Source of the DNA: JAEXZL01 sp049943125 | GTDB lineage: Bacteria > Bacillota > Clostridia > Clostridiales > Clostridiaceae | Length of the DNA: 64,000 nt | Direction: 5' to 3' | NCBI RefSeq assembly: GCF_049943125.1 | Contig: NZ_CP188040.1 | Span: 3,100,001 to 3,164,000 of the forward strand | Part shown: positions 17,002 to 25,774 of the stretch, one piece after another | How positions within the stretch are numbered: position 1 is the first letter of the stretch | Layout of the letters: each line of letters opens with the position of its first letter | Notes under the pieces: model-generated | What the model was told of the DNA's origin: nothing | What the model saw: the letters and a program-made list of their open reading frames with translations, nothing else | Databases searched by the model: none | Made by a program: the position numbers and the translations under genes

Positions 17002-18288
17002 ATGTTTATAGATACCGCAAAATTGTTTGTTAAATCTGGAGACGGAGGTAACGGAGCAATTTCCTTTAGAAGGGAAAAATACATACCTCTCGGCGGCCCG
17101 GATGGTGGCGACGGCGGCAGAGGTGGAGACGTAATTTTAGTTGTTGAGCCTCAGTTAACAACTCTACTAGATTTTAAATATACTAGAAAATTCATCGCTG
17201 AAAAAGGTGCTAATGGTGCAGGCCAAAAGTGCTATGGCAAGGATGGCGAGGATTTATATGTTAAGGTTCCCATGGGAACAGTAGTAAGAGATTTCGAAAC
17301 TAATAAGATAATGGCAGATTTATCTCACCCAGGAGATAAATATGTAGTGTGCAAGGGTGGAAAAGGTGGAAAAGGAAATACTAAATTTGCTACACCTACG
17401 AGACAGGCACCAAGCTTTGCTGAACCAGGTATGCCGGGTGAAGAAAGAACAATAACACTAGAACTGAAGCTATTAGCTGATGTGGGCTTATTAGGCTTCC
17501 CTAACGTAGGTAAATCTACCCTTTTATCGGTAGTTTCAAAGGCAAGACCAAAGATTGCTAACTATCATTTTACTACCATAAGACCAAATCTTGGAGTGGT
17601 TAGTGTTCCAGGAATACAGCCCTTCGTAATGGCAGATATTCCGGGAATTATTGAGGGGGCAGCGGAAGGTGTTGGCCTTGGTATTGCATTCCTTCGCCAC
17701 ATTGAAAGAACAAGACTGCTCATCCATGTAGTAGATATCTCAGGCATTGAGGGAAGAGATCCATTTGAGGATTTCCTAAAGATCAATGAGGAGCTTAAAA
17801 AATACAATGTAAAGCTATGGGATAGACCACAGATTATTGCTGCCAATAAGAGCGATATGCTCTTCGATGAAGAGGTTTTTGAAGATTTCAAGAAAAAGGT
17901 TTCTGAGCTTGGCTTTACAAAAGTATTCAAAATATCCGCTGCTACAAATCAGGGGCTAGAAGAACTGATGAAGGAAGCTGCGGAGATGCTATCCCACATC
18001 CCAGTACAGGAGCTGGAGATATCAGAGGAAGAGAGATTTGTTCCTGAGGATAAGAAATTCACCTATACTATACAGGAGCTTAATGAGGATGGCCTTAAAG
18101 TATTCTTTATCGAAGGTACCTTCGTAGACAGATTGCTCTTGGCTGTTAATGTTAATGATCCTGATTCCTTAAAGTACTTCCATAAGGTTCTTAGAAATAA
18201 AGGTATCCTGGATGAACTGAAGGAAATGGGAATTGAGGATGGGGACACTGTACGATTAAATGATTTTGAATTCGAATTTATGCTATAA
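17002..18288 (+). CDS. obgE: GTPase Obg
   Basis: Essential ribosome-associated GTPase involved in 50S assembly and stress signalling. 428 residues in three domains: glycine-rich Obg fold (1-158, GDGGNGAISFRREKYIP, GGPDGGDGGRGGDV), G domain with GFPNVGKST (about 166-174), DIPG switch II, NKSD specificity motif, and the C-terminal OCT domain (about 350-428), present in the Gram-positive form. The ribosome site is AAGGAG. Confidence 0.97.
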   Translation: MFIDTAKLFVKSGDGGNGAISFRREKYIPLGGPDGGDGGRGGDVILVVEPQLTTLLDFKYTRKFIAEKGANGAGQKCYGKDGEDLYVKVPMGTVVRDFETNKIMADLSHPGDKYVVCKGGKGGKGNTKFATPTRQAPSFAEPGMPGEERTITLELKLLADVGLLGFPNVGKSTLLSVVSKARPKIANYHFTTIRPNLGVVSVPGIQPFVMADIPGIIEGAAEGVGLGIAFLRHIERTRLLIHVVDISGIEGRDPFEDFLKINEELKKYNVKLWDRPQIIAANKSDMLFDEEVFEDFKKKVSELGFTKVFKISAATNQGLEELMKEAAEMLSHIPVQELEISEEERFVPEDKKFTYTIQELNEDGLKVFFIEGTFVDRLLLAVNVNDPDSLKYFHKVLRNKGILDELKEMGIEDGDTVRLNDFEFEFML

Positions 18289-18300
18289 GAGGTGATTGAT

Positions 18301-18591
18301 TTGATAAGTAGTAAGCAAAGAGCATATTTAAGATCACTAGCTAACACCATAACTCCAATATTTCAGCTTGGAAAAAATGGAATTGAGGAAGCCTTTCTTA
18401 GACAGCTAGAAGAGGCCCTGGAGGCTAGAGAAATTATTAAAATAACTGTCCTTGAAAACAGCGGTTATACTGCCAAGGAAGCCATAAATGAAATCTGTGA
18501 GAGTATTGGCTGTGAAGGGGTTCAGGCCATAGGCAATAAGATAGTAATCTATAAAGCATCTCAGAAGAATCCAAGAATAGTGCTTCCTTAA
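18301..18591 (+). CDS. yhbY: YhbY/CRM-domain RNA-binding protein
   Basis: 96-residue single CRM-domain protein, associated with pre-50S ribosomes in other bacteria. The motif LTSKQRxxLRxLAN appears as ISSKQRAYLRSLANTITPIFQLGKNG. A TTG at 18301 is the likely start, 7 bases after AAGAGGTGA; the in-frame GTG at 18292 lies inside that ribosome site. It follows obgE by 12 bases. Confidence 0.93.
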   Translation: MISSKQRAYLRSLANTITPIFQLGKNGIEEAFLRQLEEALEAREIIKITVLENSGYTAKEAINEICESIGCEGVQAIGNKIVIYKASQKNPRIVLP

Positions 18592-18604
18592 CAGAGAGTA
18601 TATT

Positions 18605-19207
18605 ATGAAAAACATAGGAATTTTAGGAGGGACCTTTAATCCTATTCATAATGGCCATTTATATATAGCCTCAGAAGCCATGGAAGAGCTGAGCCTTTCA
18701 GAGGTGCTGTTTATCCCTGCAGGGAATCCACCCCATAAAAGTGACTCTGCTATTCTAGAGGCTTCTATAAGAGGCGATATGACTAAGGCTGCTATTAAGG
18801 ATTATCAGGGCTTTACCTATTGTGATTATGAGATAAATAAAAAGAGCTACAGCTATACCTATGAAACCCTTCAGTATCTTAATAGCAAGTATACAAATAC
18901 CAAATTTCACTTTATCGTAGGGGCTGACTCATTATTAAACCTACATAAGTGGAAAAATGTACCCGAGATATTAAGGCTAGCTCGGCTGGTGGTTTTTATG
19001 AGGCCTGGTTCCTCGAGAGAAGAGCTTGAAGAGGTAAAGAAGAATACAGAAGAGAACTATGGTACAGAGATTATATTTCTAGAGCTTTTACAGATGGATA
19101 TATCCTCTAGTGACATAAGGAAAAGGATTCAGGAGAAGAGAAATTATAAGTTTCTAGTTCCTGAGGAAGTATTTAATTATATAGAAGCTAATGATCTCTA
19201 CAGATAG
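18605..19207 (+). CDS. nadD: Nicotinate-nucleotide adenylyltransferase
   Basis: Joins ATP and nicotinate mononucleotide to form deamido-NAD in NAD biosynthesis. 200 residues with the nucleotidyltransferase signature GGTFNPIHNGHLYIA near the N-terminus and ISSSDIRKRI (the SSTxIR motif) near residue 160. Directly followed by yqeK, the usual pairing. Confidence 0.97.
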   Translation: MKNIGILGGTFNPIHNGHLYIASEAMEELSLSEVLFIPAGNPPHKSDSAILEASIRGDMTKAAIKDYQGFTYCDYEINKKSYSYTYETLQYLNSKYTNTKFHFIVGADSLLNLHKWKNVPEILRLARLVVFMRPGSSREELEEVKKNTEENYGTEIIFLELLQMDISSSDIRKRIQEKRNYKFLVPEEVFNYIEANDLYR

Positions 19208-19228
19208 ATATATTTTCAGGGGGATATT

Positions 19229-19810
19229 ATGTGGTCTGAAGAAAAAATTAAAGCTTATTTAATAGAGAACATAAAAGAAAAAAGAGTAAAGCATATTCTG
19301 GGAGTAGCGGAGATGTCAGAGAAGCTGGCTGAATTTTATGGTGAAAGCACCTATAAAGCAAGAATAGCTGCTTATATCCATGATGTTGCTAAATATATGC
19401 CTAAGGAAGTAGTTATAAGAATTATTGAAGAAAAAGGCTATGAGCTAACTCCTGAAGATTTACTCATGCCTGAGCTCCTTCATGGTCTTGCAGGGGCAAT
19501 TATAGGCCGCGATAAGATGGGAATAGAGGATGAAGAGATATTAAATGCAGCAAGATATCACACCACAGGTAGAGTGAATATGTCTAAGCTAGAAAAGATT
19601 GTGTTTCTAGCAGACTACATAGAACCAGGGAGGGATTTCCCAGGAGTGGAAGAGCTGAGAGAAATGGCTTTTTTAAATCTTGATAAAGGGGTTTTATTAG
19701 CCTTTGACAGCACTATTAAGCATGTGGTAAATGGAGGAAAGCTTCTTCATACAGATACCATAATATCAAGAAATTATATACTACAATCAATGAAGCAGAG
19801 GGAAGAGTAA
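19229..19810 (+). CDS. yqeK: HD-domain protein YqeK (symmetrical Ap4A hydrolase type)
   Basis: 193 residues. HD phosphohydrolase fold with histidine ligands in KRVKHILGVAEM, the AYIHDVAKY motif (HD pair near residue 50), ELLHGLAGA and RYHTTGR. Members of this family in other Firmicutes hydrolyse diadenosine tetraphosphate to ADP. The ribosome site is AGGGGGATA. In most Firmicutes rsfS follows; here a pseudouridine synthase follows instead. Confidence 0.92.
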   Translation: MWSEEKIKAYLIENIKEKRVKHILGVAEMSEKLAEFYGESTYKARIAAYIHDVAKYMPKEVVIRIIEEKGYELTPEDLLMPELLHGLAGAIIGRDKMGIEDEEILNAARYHTTGRVNMSKLEKIVFLADYIEPGRDFPGVEELREMAFLNLDKGVLLAFDSTIKHVVNGGKLLHTDTIISRNYILQSMKQREE

Positions 19811-19811
19811 A

Positions 19812-20705
19812 ATGAGCGAGATTACCAGAGACGTAGAAAGAAATAATGAAGGAAGGGTAATCAGGGGCTTTTTAAAGGAAGAAATGGGTCTGAGCACTAG
19901 ATTTATTAGAGCTGCAGCTAAAGAGGGAAGGATCAAGGTGGGTGGTGCCAGGGTGAAGATGGATTACACCCTTAAAGCAGGTGACCACATTACTGTTATA
20001 TTGACCAAGGATGAAAGTCAGGACATAGCACCAGAAGATATCCCTTTAGACATAGCCTTTGAAAATGAAAGTGTATTGGTAGTTAATAAGCCACCTTTCA
20101 TGGTCTGTCATCCAACGAGAAGTCATGGCAGTGGCACCCTTGCCAATGGAGTAATAAATTACTTTCAGAATAGAGAGGATGCCTCAATTGTGCGACTAGT
20201 TAGCCGTCTGGATATGAATACCTCAGGCCTAGTGACAATTGCAAAGAATCAATATGTTCATATGAGCCTATCCAAGGCTATGACAGAAGGAAGCTTCAAA
20301 AAGAAGTATCTTGCCCTAGTTAAAGGAAGGCCAATGGAGGACGAAGGGACTATAGATCTACCCATTTATAGACCTACAGAGGATTCAATAAAAAGAGTGG
20401 TAGATGAAAGAGGGCAGAGGAGCATAACCCATTATAAGGTTCTTGAAAGCTCTGGAATTATCACGCTTTTAGAGCTTATCCTTGAAACGGGAAGAACTCA
20501 TCAAATAAGAGTTCATCTTAGCCATATTGGTCATCCTATCTTAGGAGACACTCTATACGGCCAGGAGGACAGTGAGCTCATAGGAAGGCAGGCCCTTCAC
20601 GCCTATTACGTAGAGTTCCCTGACCCCAAAACCTCCCAGCTCATCACCATCACCAGTGAACTTCCAGAAGATATGCACCTTATTGCTCGTGGACTTAGTT
20701 CATAA
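19812..20705 (+). CDS. RluA-family pseudouridine synthase
   Basis: 297 residues. An N-terminal S4 RNA-binding domain (about 15-75) is followed by the RluA catalytic domain with VSRLDMNTSG, where the Asp (about residue 137) is the catalytic nucleophile, and later ETGRTHQIRVHLSHIGHPILGD. It isomerises uridine in rRNA or tRNA; exact target (RluC/RluD-like or other) cannot be assigned from sequence. It starts one base after the yqeK stop. Confidence 0.93.
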   Translation: MSEITRDVERNNEGRVIRGFLKEEMGLSTRFIRAAAKEGRIKVGGARVKMDYTLKAGDHITVILTKDESQDIAPEDIPLDIAFENESVLVVNKPPFMVCHPTRSHGSGTLANGVINYFQNREDASIVRLVSRLDMNTSGLVTIAKNQYVHMSLSKAMTEGSFKKKYLALVKGRPMEDEGTIDLPIYRPTEDSIKRVVDERGQRSITHYKVLESSGIITLLELILETGRTHQIRVHLSHIGHPILGDTLYGQEDSELIGRQALHAYYVEFPDPKTSQLITITSELPEDMHLIARGLSS

Positions 20706-20731
20706 CAGAATAAAAAGCTATTTAGATTAAT

Positions 20732-20787
20732 AAAATGAGCTCTAAAGGTTAGGGATATTAAATTCTCTAACCTTTAGAGCTTATTTT
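20732..20787. terminator. Bidirectional terminator between pseudouridine synthase and carboxypeptidase
   Basis: A 15-bp perfect stem (20738-20752 with 20767-20781), extended by an A-tract on the left and a T-tract on the right, sits between two convergent genes and can serve both. Confidence 0.88.
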
Positions 20788-20807
20788 GCATAATTATTGA
20801 TTTTTAT

Positions 20808-22103
20808 TTAAAAGTGATATTTATTTCTTCTTCTATTTCGCTTCCTAAAAATTCTTCTTCTACGCCTTAAATTAATAAATCTAATGGTAAAAAGAATAAT
20901 AATGAGAAGTAATATTACTGCTGCACCGTATAAAAGGAAGCCTTTAATTGAACTGAAGAAGCTTACAACATTATCCTTTACGGTCTTGACTGCTGGAACC
21001 GTGTAATCAGACCCGCTTACAAGAGCAAGGGTAGCAACAAGCTCCTCATCAAGATATATTGATGACTCTAATATTTCATCTCCAGCTTTAAAGTTGGTTC
21101 CACCTAGAGATGCTGTGTCTGCAACAAATTTTTTGTTATTAAAAAGTTCCTCAGCCTCATCAGCTTTTACTATGGTGTACACATCTGAAGAAGCTAATAA
21201 AGGTACTGTTGTATCATTTAGAACAACTTCCGTTACCTCTTCATTTTTCTCATAAAGCTTTATGAGCTCAAAATTTTCATAGCCATATTCTAATAATGCT
21301 TTTGACTCAGGAAAATAAAAGGACTTATTCTCACCATAAAGCATGGTGGATATTAGAATTCTACCATCCTTGTTAGCAGCAGCTGCATAAGAATGCTTAG
21401 AATCCACCGTATAGCCTGTCTTTCCTGCTATGGCATAGGGATAATAGCTGTCAGCATAATCCAGCACCAGGGCATTTTTATTACCTATCCATTTGGGATT
21501 TGGATCTTTTTCTGTTGGGGGCATTTCATAGTAAACAAGCTTTTCCCATTCTAAAAAACTATCATATTTAATTAGCTCTCTAAGGATTAGAGCCAGGTCT
21601 TTAGCAGTAGTATAGTGATTTTTATCATAGAGCCCGCTAGGATTAACAAAGTTAGTGTTCTTGCAACCTAACTCTTTAGCTCTTTCATTCATCATTTTAA
21701 CGAAGCCTTCTGTTGTGCCGCCAACATGCTCAGCCAGTGCTTCTGCACAGTCATTACCAGAGGCGAGCATCAAAGCTATTAAAAGGTCCTTTACAGTATA
21801 GGTTTCCCCAGTCACTATACCTACAGCAGAACCGTCAACATAAGGTGGATTCTCACCTACAGTAACCTTATCATTTATATTTGTATTTTCCAGTACTACA
21901 AGCGCTGTCATTATCTTTGTGGTTGATGCTGGGGGATACTTCACATTGGCGTTTTTATCATATAAAAGTTCCCCGGTTTCACCATCCATAAGCGCTGCTC
22001 CAGCAGCTGTAACCTGAGGAGCTTCAGCACTAGCACTGGCCAGGTCAGTAAATGATAGTGTACAAATTATTAACGCTAGCAAAAGTAAAATTATTCTTTT
22101 CAT
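20808..22103 (-). CDS. D-alanyl-D-alanine carboxypeptidase (DacF/PBP5 type)
   Basis: Removes the terminal D-Ala of peptidoglycan stem peptides. 431 residues: signal peptide (1 to about 25), S11 transpeptidase-like domain with Ser60-x-x-Lys63 (STTK), Ser115-Gly-Asn (SGN) and KTG near residue 235 (AGKTGYT), then the small C-terminal PBP5 domain. Near the C-terminus is a transmembrane segment (about 390-410) followed by a strikingly basic tail with runs of Arg (RRRRRIFRKRNRRRNKYHF). DacF, DacB or a vegetative PBP5 paralogue cannot be told apart here. Confidence 0.92.
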   Translation of the reverse strand: MKRIILLLLALIICTLSFTDLASASAEAPQVTAAGAALMDGETGELLYDKNANVKYPPASTTKIMTALVVLENTNINDKVTVGENPPYVDGSAVGIVTGETYTVKDLLIALMLASGNDCAEALAEHVGGTTEGFVKMMNERAKELGCKNTNFVNPSGLYDKNHYTTAKDLALILRELIKYDSFLEWEKLVYYEMPPTEKDPNPKWIGNKNALVLDYADSYYPYAIAGKTGYTVDSKHSYAAAANKDGRILISTMLYGENKSFYFPESKALLEYGYENFELIKLYEKNEEVTEVVLNDTTVPLLASSDVYTIVKADEAEELFNNKKFVADTASLGGTNFKAGDEILESSIYLDEELVATLALVSGSDYTVPAVKTVKDNVVSFFSSIKGFLLYGAAVILLLIIILFTIRFINLRRRRRIFRKRNRRRNKYHF

Positions 22104-22223
22104 ATCAAGCCTCCTACATCTACAAGAAAAATTATATCAAAAAATCATGATAACATCTATATATAGTTAAGATAATGTCAATAATTGATAATAAAATATA
22201 TAATTTTATAGGAGGCTTAAATT

Positions 22224-22841
22224 GTGAAGAAAAAAGAAAAGCTTATAGGCTCAGGAATAATCTGTATACTTATAGCAATTATAACTATTATCGGTTATGG
22301 AATGAATAGCAGGAGGGAAGCACCTATTGATGAAGGAATATTTATAGAAGAGGAGGATGAGGCTTCTGGAGACCTTAATGATAAATTAGCTTCAGAAGAC
22401 AAAACAAGGAATATTCCTGTAGAGATTAAGGGTGAGGTAGTAAAACCTGATGTATATATCATAGAAGAGGGTGCTATTGTAAAAGAGCTCATAACCATGG
22501 CAGGAGGTATTACAGCTCAAGGGGATATATCAGGGATAAATCAGGCCCAGACCTTAAGAGAAGGAATGTGTATAGTAGTACCTAGTATCAATAGTTCTGC
22601 TTCAATACCTACAGCTGGGGGTGTTCTTCCTACCCCAGGAGTAAGCGATATAATAAATATAAATACAGCAACCCTTGAAGAGCTAAATTCACTCCCAGGG
22701 GTTGGAGATGTTACGGCTCAAAGGATAATAGACTATAGAGAAGAGAAGGGGGGCTTTAAAAGCAAAGAGGAATTAAAGAATGTAGAAAGAATAGGAGAGG
22801 CGACTTTTAATAAGCTGAAGGACAAAATAGATATCAGATAG
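22224..22841 (+). CDS. comEA: ComEA-like helix-hairpin-helix protein
   Basis: 205 residues: an N-terminal membrane anchor (about 8-26), an SLBB domain (about 62-122, VEIKGEVVKPDVYIIEEGA) and a C-terminal helix-hairpin-helix pair (about 142-205, NINTATLEELNSLPGVG). This is the architecture of ComEA, the surface DNA receptor of competence pili. The start is a GTG preceded by TAGGAGGC. No other competence gene is nearby, so natural transformation is not implied by this gene alone. Confidence 0.88.
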   Translation: MKKKEKLIGSGIICILIAIITIIGYGMNSRREAPIDEGIFIEEEDEASGDLNDKLASEDKTRNIPVEIKGEVVKPDVYIIEEGAIVKELITMAGGITAQGDISGINQAQTLREGMCIVVPSINSSASIPTAGGVLPTPGVSDIININTATLEELNSLPGVGDVTAQRIIDYREEKGGFKSKEELKNVERIGEATFNKLKDKIDIR

Positions 22842-22917
22842 AAGGCCATTACATTAATAAGTACATATTACTTCATATAAGAATTTGATAAACTGGATAT
22901 ATGATAGCTGTAGTTGT

Positions 22918-22945
22918 TTGAAATTTCATATAAATAAGGTATAAT
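22918..22945 (+). promoter_or_regulatory. Promoter for LacI-type regulator
   Basis: TTGAAA at 22918-22923 and a perfect TATAAT at 22940-22945, spacer 16. The predicted start near 22952 leaves a leader of about 118 bases containing a hairpin at 22967-22996. Confidence 0.7.
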
Positions 22946-23069
22946 ATTATATATTTATCTATCGGTGGTAGTAGTAGATTTTATGAAATCGCTACCATAA
23001 GAATTTTTGAAAGCCCATCTCTGTAACCATTGCTTTAATTAAATAAATATTAGGAGTGAATTTGAAAAT

Positions 23070-24059
23070 ATGGCCGTAACAATTAAGGAAGTAGCAGAAG
23101 CTGCTCAAGTATCTCCTTCAACAGTATCTAGGGTACTGGCTGGAAATCCAAGAATTAGTGAAGAAACCAAGAAAAAGGTAATGAAGGCTGTAAAAGTATT
23201 GAATTATCATCCTAACGCAATTGCTAGAAGTCTTGCAAATAAGTCCACAAATACCTTGGGAGTAATCCTCCCAAGCAGTAATGAGGATTTATTTAGAAAC
23301 CCATTTTTTATACAAGCCTTAACAGGTATAAGCATATATGCTAAAAAAGTAGGCTACTACATAATGTATACCTATAGTAGAAGTGAAGAGGAAGAAATTA
23401 AAATTATTGATAATTATTATAACAGTAAGCTGGTGGACGGTATGATATTATTGACCTCCAGACAAGAAGATAAGACTATAGAGCATATTAAACAAATTGG
23501 ACTGCCTTTTGTGGTAATAGGAAAAACTGATGATATTGAGCATGACCTTTGGACAGATAATGATAATTTTAAAGCAATGAGAGATATTGTAATTCATTTT
23601 ATTGAAAAGGGACATAGAAATATTGGTTTTGTTGGTGGCCCTCTGAATATGAGGATGTCCAGGGATAGATTAGAAGGCTATATATCAGCTCTTCAGGAAA
23701 ATAATATAGAAATAAATAAGGAATACATAGTAGAGATGGCCGAGTTTACTGAGGAATGCGGCTACAGTGCCTCTGAGAAGCTTATTTCTAAGGAAGAGCT
23801 ATCCTGTATTGTTACCACAGATGATCTTTTAGCCTTTGGAGTGTTAAAATACTTCAAGGAAAATAGAAGGAGGGATATGACAGTATCAGGCTTTAATAAC
23901 ACACCCTTAGCAGAATATCAATCTCCTCCCTTAACCTCTGTAAATATTAATGCCAATGAGCTAGGCTATAATGCAGCTAAGCTTCTCATAAGTGCTTTGA
24001 AGGGCAGCAGAGAGGAAAAGAATTATATAATTGTAGATACGGAAATAGTGAGAAGATAA
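23070..24059 (+). CDS. LacI/GalR family transcriptional regulator, MalR-like
   Basis: 329 residues. The N-terminal helix-turn-helix and hinge (TIKEVAEAAQVSPSTVSRVL, then PNAIARSLANKSTNTLGVILP) are followed by a periplasmic-binding-like effector domain with FVGGPLNMRMSRDRLEGY and CIVTTDDLLAFGVLKY. It converges on two alpha-glucan phosphorylase genes, so it probably senses maltose or maltodextrin and binds the LacI-type operator at 28114-28127; that link is inferred from proximity. Confidence 0.9.
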   Translation: MAVTIKEVAEAAQVSPSTVSRVLAGNPRISEETKKKVMKAVKVLNYHPNAIARSLANKSTNTLGVILPSSNEDLFRNPFFIQALTGISIYAKKVGYYIMYTYSRSEEEEIKIIDNYYNSKLVDGMILLTSRQEDKTIEHIKQIGLPFVVIGKTDDIEHDLWTDNDNFKAMRDIVIHFIEKGHRNIGFVGGPLNMRMSRDRLEGYISALQENNIEINKEYIVEMAEFTEECGYSASEKLISKEELSCIVTTDDLLAFGVLKYFKENRRRDMTVSGFNNTPLAEYQSPPLTSVNINANELGYNAAKLLISALKGSREEKNYIIVDTEIVRR

Positions 24060-24090
24060 TTTAGAATTTAAAATTAGAAGGATAATATAA

Positions 24091-24120
24091 GGACATAGCT
24101 TTGAGAAGCTATGTCCATTA
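24091..24120. terminator. Bidirectional terminator between regulator and phosphorylases
   Basis: Perfect 11-bp stem GGACATAGCTT (24091-24101) with 24106-24116 and a TGAG loop, flanked by AT-rich tracts on both sides, between convergent genes. Confidence 0.75.
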
Positions 24121-24137
24121 TTATAGAAAGAAAAAGA

Positions 24138-25757
24138 TTATTTTATATACATTAGATTGAAGTATTCCTCAAGCATTCTCTTTACATTGAAGTAATCCTT
24201 TGTGGAGAGAATTGAGTTTTTCATCATTTCAATCCATTTTTCTTTATTATCGTAGTAGGTAGGTATAACCTCATTTAGAAGTACATTGTAAAGGCCTTCT
24301 AAATCATTGCTGTCAAGCTCTTCTAAGGTATCAAAATCACTTATTCCTTTTCCATCTCCAAACTGCCAGCCATTTACACCATGGTCGCAGGCTTCTGGCC
24401 ACCAGCCATCTAGAACAGATAGGTTAAGAACGCCATTCATTGCAGCCTTCATACCGGAGGTTCCGCTAGCCTCCTGAGGTCTTCTAGGGTTATTGAGCCA
24501 TATATCAGAGCCTCTAGTAAGCATTCTTCCAATAGTCATGTCATAATTCTCTAAGAATACAACAGAGTTTGGATATTTCTTAGTCATTTCAACTATATTT
24601 GCTACTATAGCCTTTCCTGTATCATCTAGAGGGTGAGCCTTACCGGAAAATACTATCTGTAGCTTTCCTTCCTTAAGAAGAGGCTCTATAATTTCGCTTT
24701 TTGTAAATATGAGGTTGCTTCTCTTGTAAGGAACTGCTCTTCTTGAGAAACCTATAATAAGCTTATCGTGAGCTAAGGTAACATCGGTTCTTTCCTTGAC
24801 GAAATCAATGAGGCTTAGCTTATTTGCCATATGTGTTTCCCATAAATCTCCTTGATCCTCTGCAGCCTTTATCATATTCTCATCTACCCAGGTAGGAAGA
24901 TGTATAGCATTAGTTATTGATATGATTTCGGAAGAATTATTAACGTCCTTCCACATATCTCTAGCAGTTTCTCCATGAAGGCGGGCAACACCGTTAGATA
25001 TTCTTGAAAGTCTTAAGGCGGCAACGGTCATGTTAAAGGGAGCTCCACCTATCTCTACCAGCTGTTCATAGGTTAAACCATTATTAGCACCCATATACAT
25101 AAGCCTCTGAAGAGGGTGGGATTCATTACCCTGAATAACAGGAGTATGGGTGGTAAACACTACTTCATCAATGGTTTCACATTTTGCTTGAAGGAAGCTA
25201 TGTCCCTTATCTATTTTTTCCTTGATAAGCTCAAGGGCAGCAAAGACAGCATGTCCTTCGTTAAAGTGATATACGCTAACCTCATGGCCTAAAGCTCTTA
25301 GTGCTCTCACGCCACCTATACCAAGAACCATTTCCTGAGCTATTCTTTCTTCCCCGAACCATCCATATAGCTGGCCTGTAATCCAAGCATCTTCATTTTC
25401 AGGAAGGTCTGTATCTAATAGATAAAGAGAAGCGACATTGAATTTAGTAACCTTCCATACCTTTATAAGAACATCTCTTTCTCTTATCTTAACCTTAACA
25501 GTAACTCCGGTATCCTCCAAACAATCATATAGATTATTATGGTAGCTGTCGTAAGGCCTTCCGTCCTCACCAATCCTTTGGTCAGTATAGCCCTGTTTCC
25601 ACTTAAGTCCTATACCTATGATAGGATAGTTAAAATCCTTGGCCCCCTTGATATAATCTCCTGCCAGTATACCAAGACCTCCTGCATAGGTTTTTACACT
25701 GGCATCTAATCCATACTCCATAGAAAAATAAGCGGTATTTGGAAGTTGTCCGTTCAT
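24138..25757 (-). CDS. Alpha-glucan (glycogen/maltodextrin) phosphorylase, short GT35 form
   Basis: Releases glucose 1-phosphate from the non-reducing end of alpha-1,4-glucans using pyridoxal phosphate. 539 residues, the short TIGR02094-like form. Recognisable parts: NTAYFSMEYGLD at the N-terminus, LNEGH-type segment YHFNEGHAVFAALEL, and EASGTSGMKAAMNG, in which Lys437 should hold the cofactor. An upstream in-frame ATG at 25778 overlaps the previous gene by four bases (ATGA), but the ATG at 25757 has AAAGGAGA in front and yields the family's usual start. Works with the maltose phosphorylase upstream. Confidence 0.93.
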   Translation of the reverse strand: MNGQLPNTAYFSMEYGLDASVKTYAGGLGILAGDYIKGAKDFNYPIIGIGLKWKQGYTDQRIGEDGRPYDSYHNNLYDCLEDTGVTVKVKIRERDVLIKVWKVTKFNVASLYLLDTDLPENEDAWITGQLYGWFGEERIAQEMVLGIGGVRALRALGHEVSVYHFNEGHAVFAALELIKEKIDKGHSFLQAKCETIDEVVFTTHTPVIQGNESHPLQRLMYMGANNGLTYEQLVEIGGAPFNMTVAALRLSRISNGVARLHGETARDMWKDVNNSSEIISITNAIHLPTWVDENMIKAAEDQGDLWETHMANKLSLIDFVKERTDVTLAHDKLIIGFSRRAVPYKRSNLIFTKSEIIEPLLKEGKLQIVFSGKAHPLDDTGKAIVANIVEMTKKYPNSVVFLENYDMTIGRMLTRGSDIWLNNPRRPQEASGTSGMKAAMNGVLNLSVLDGWWPEACDHGVNGWQFGDGKGISDFDTLEELDSNDLEGLYNVLLNEVIPTYYDNKEKWIEMMKNSILSTKDYFNVKRMLEEYFNLMYIK

Positions 25758-25774
25758 ATTAAATCTCCTTTCGA

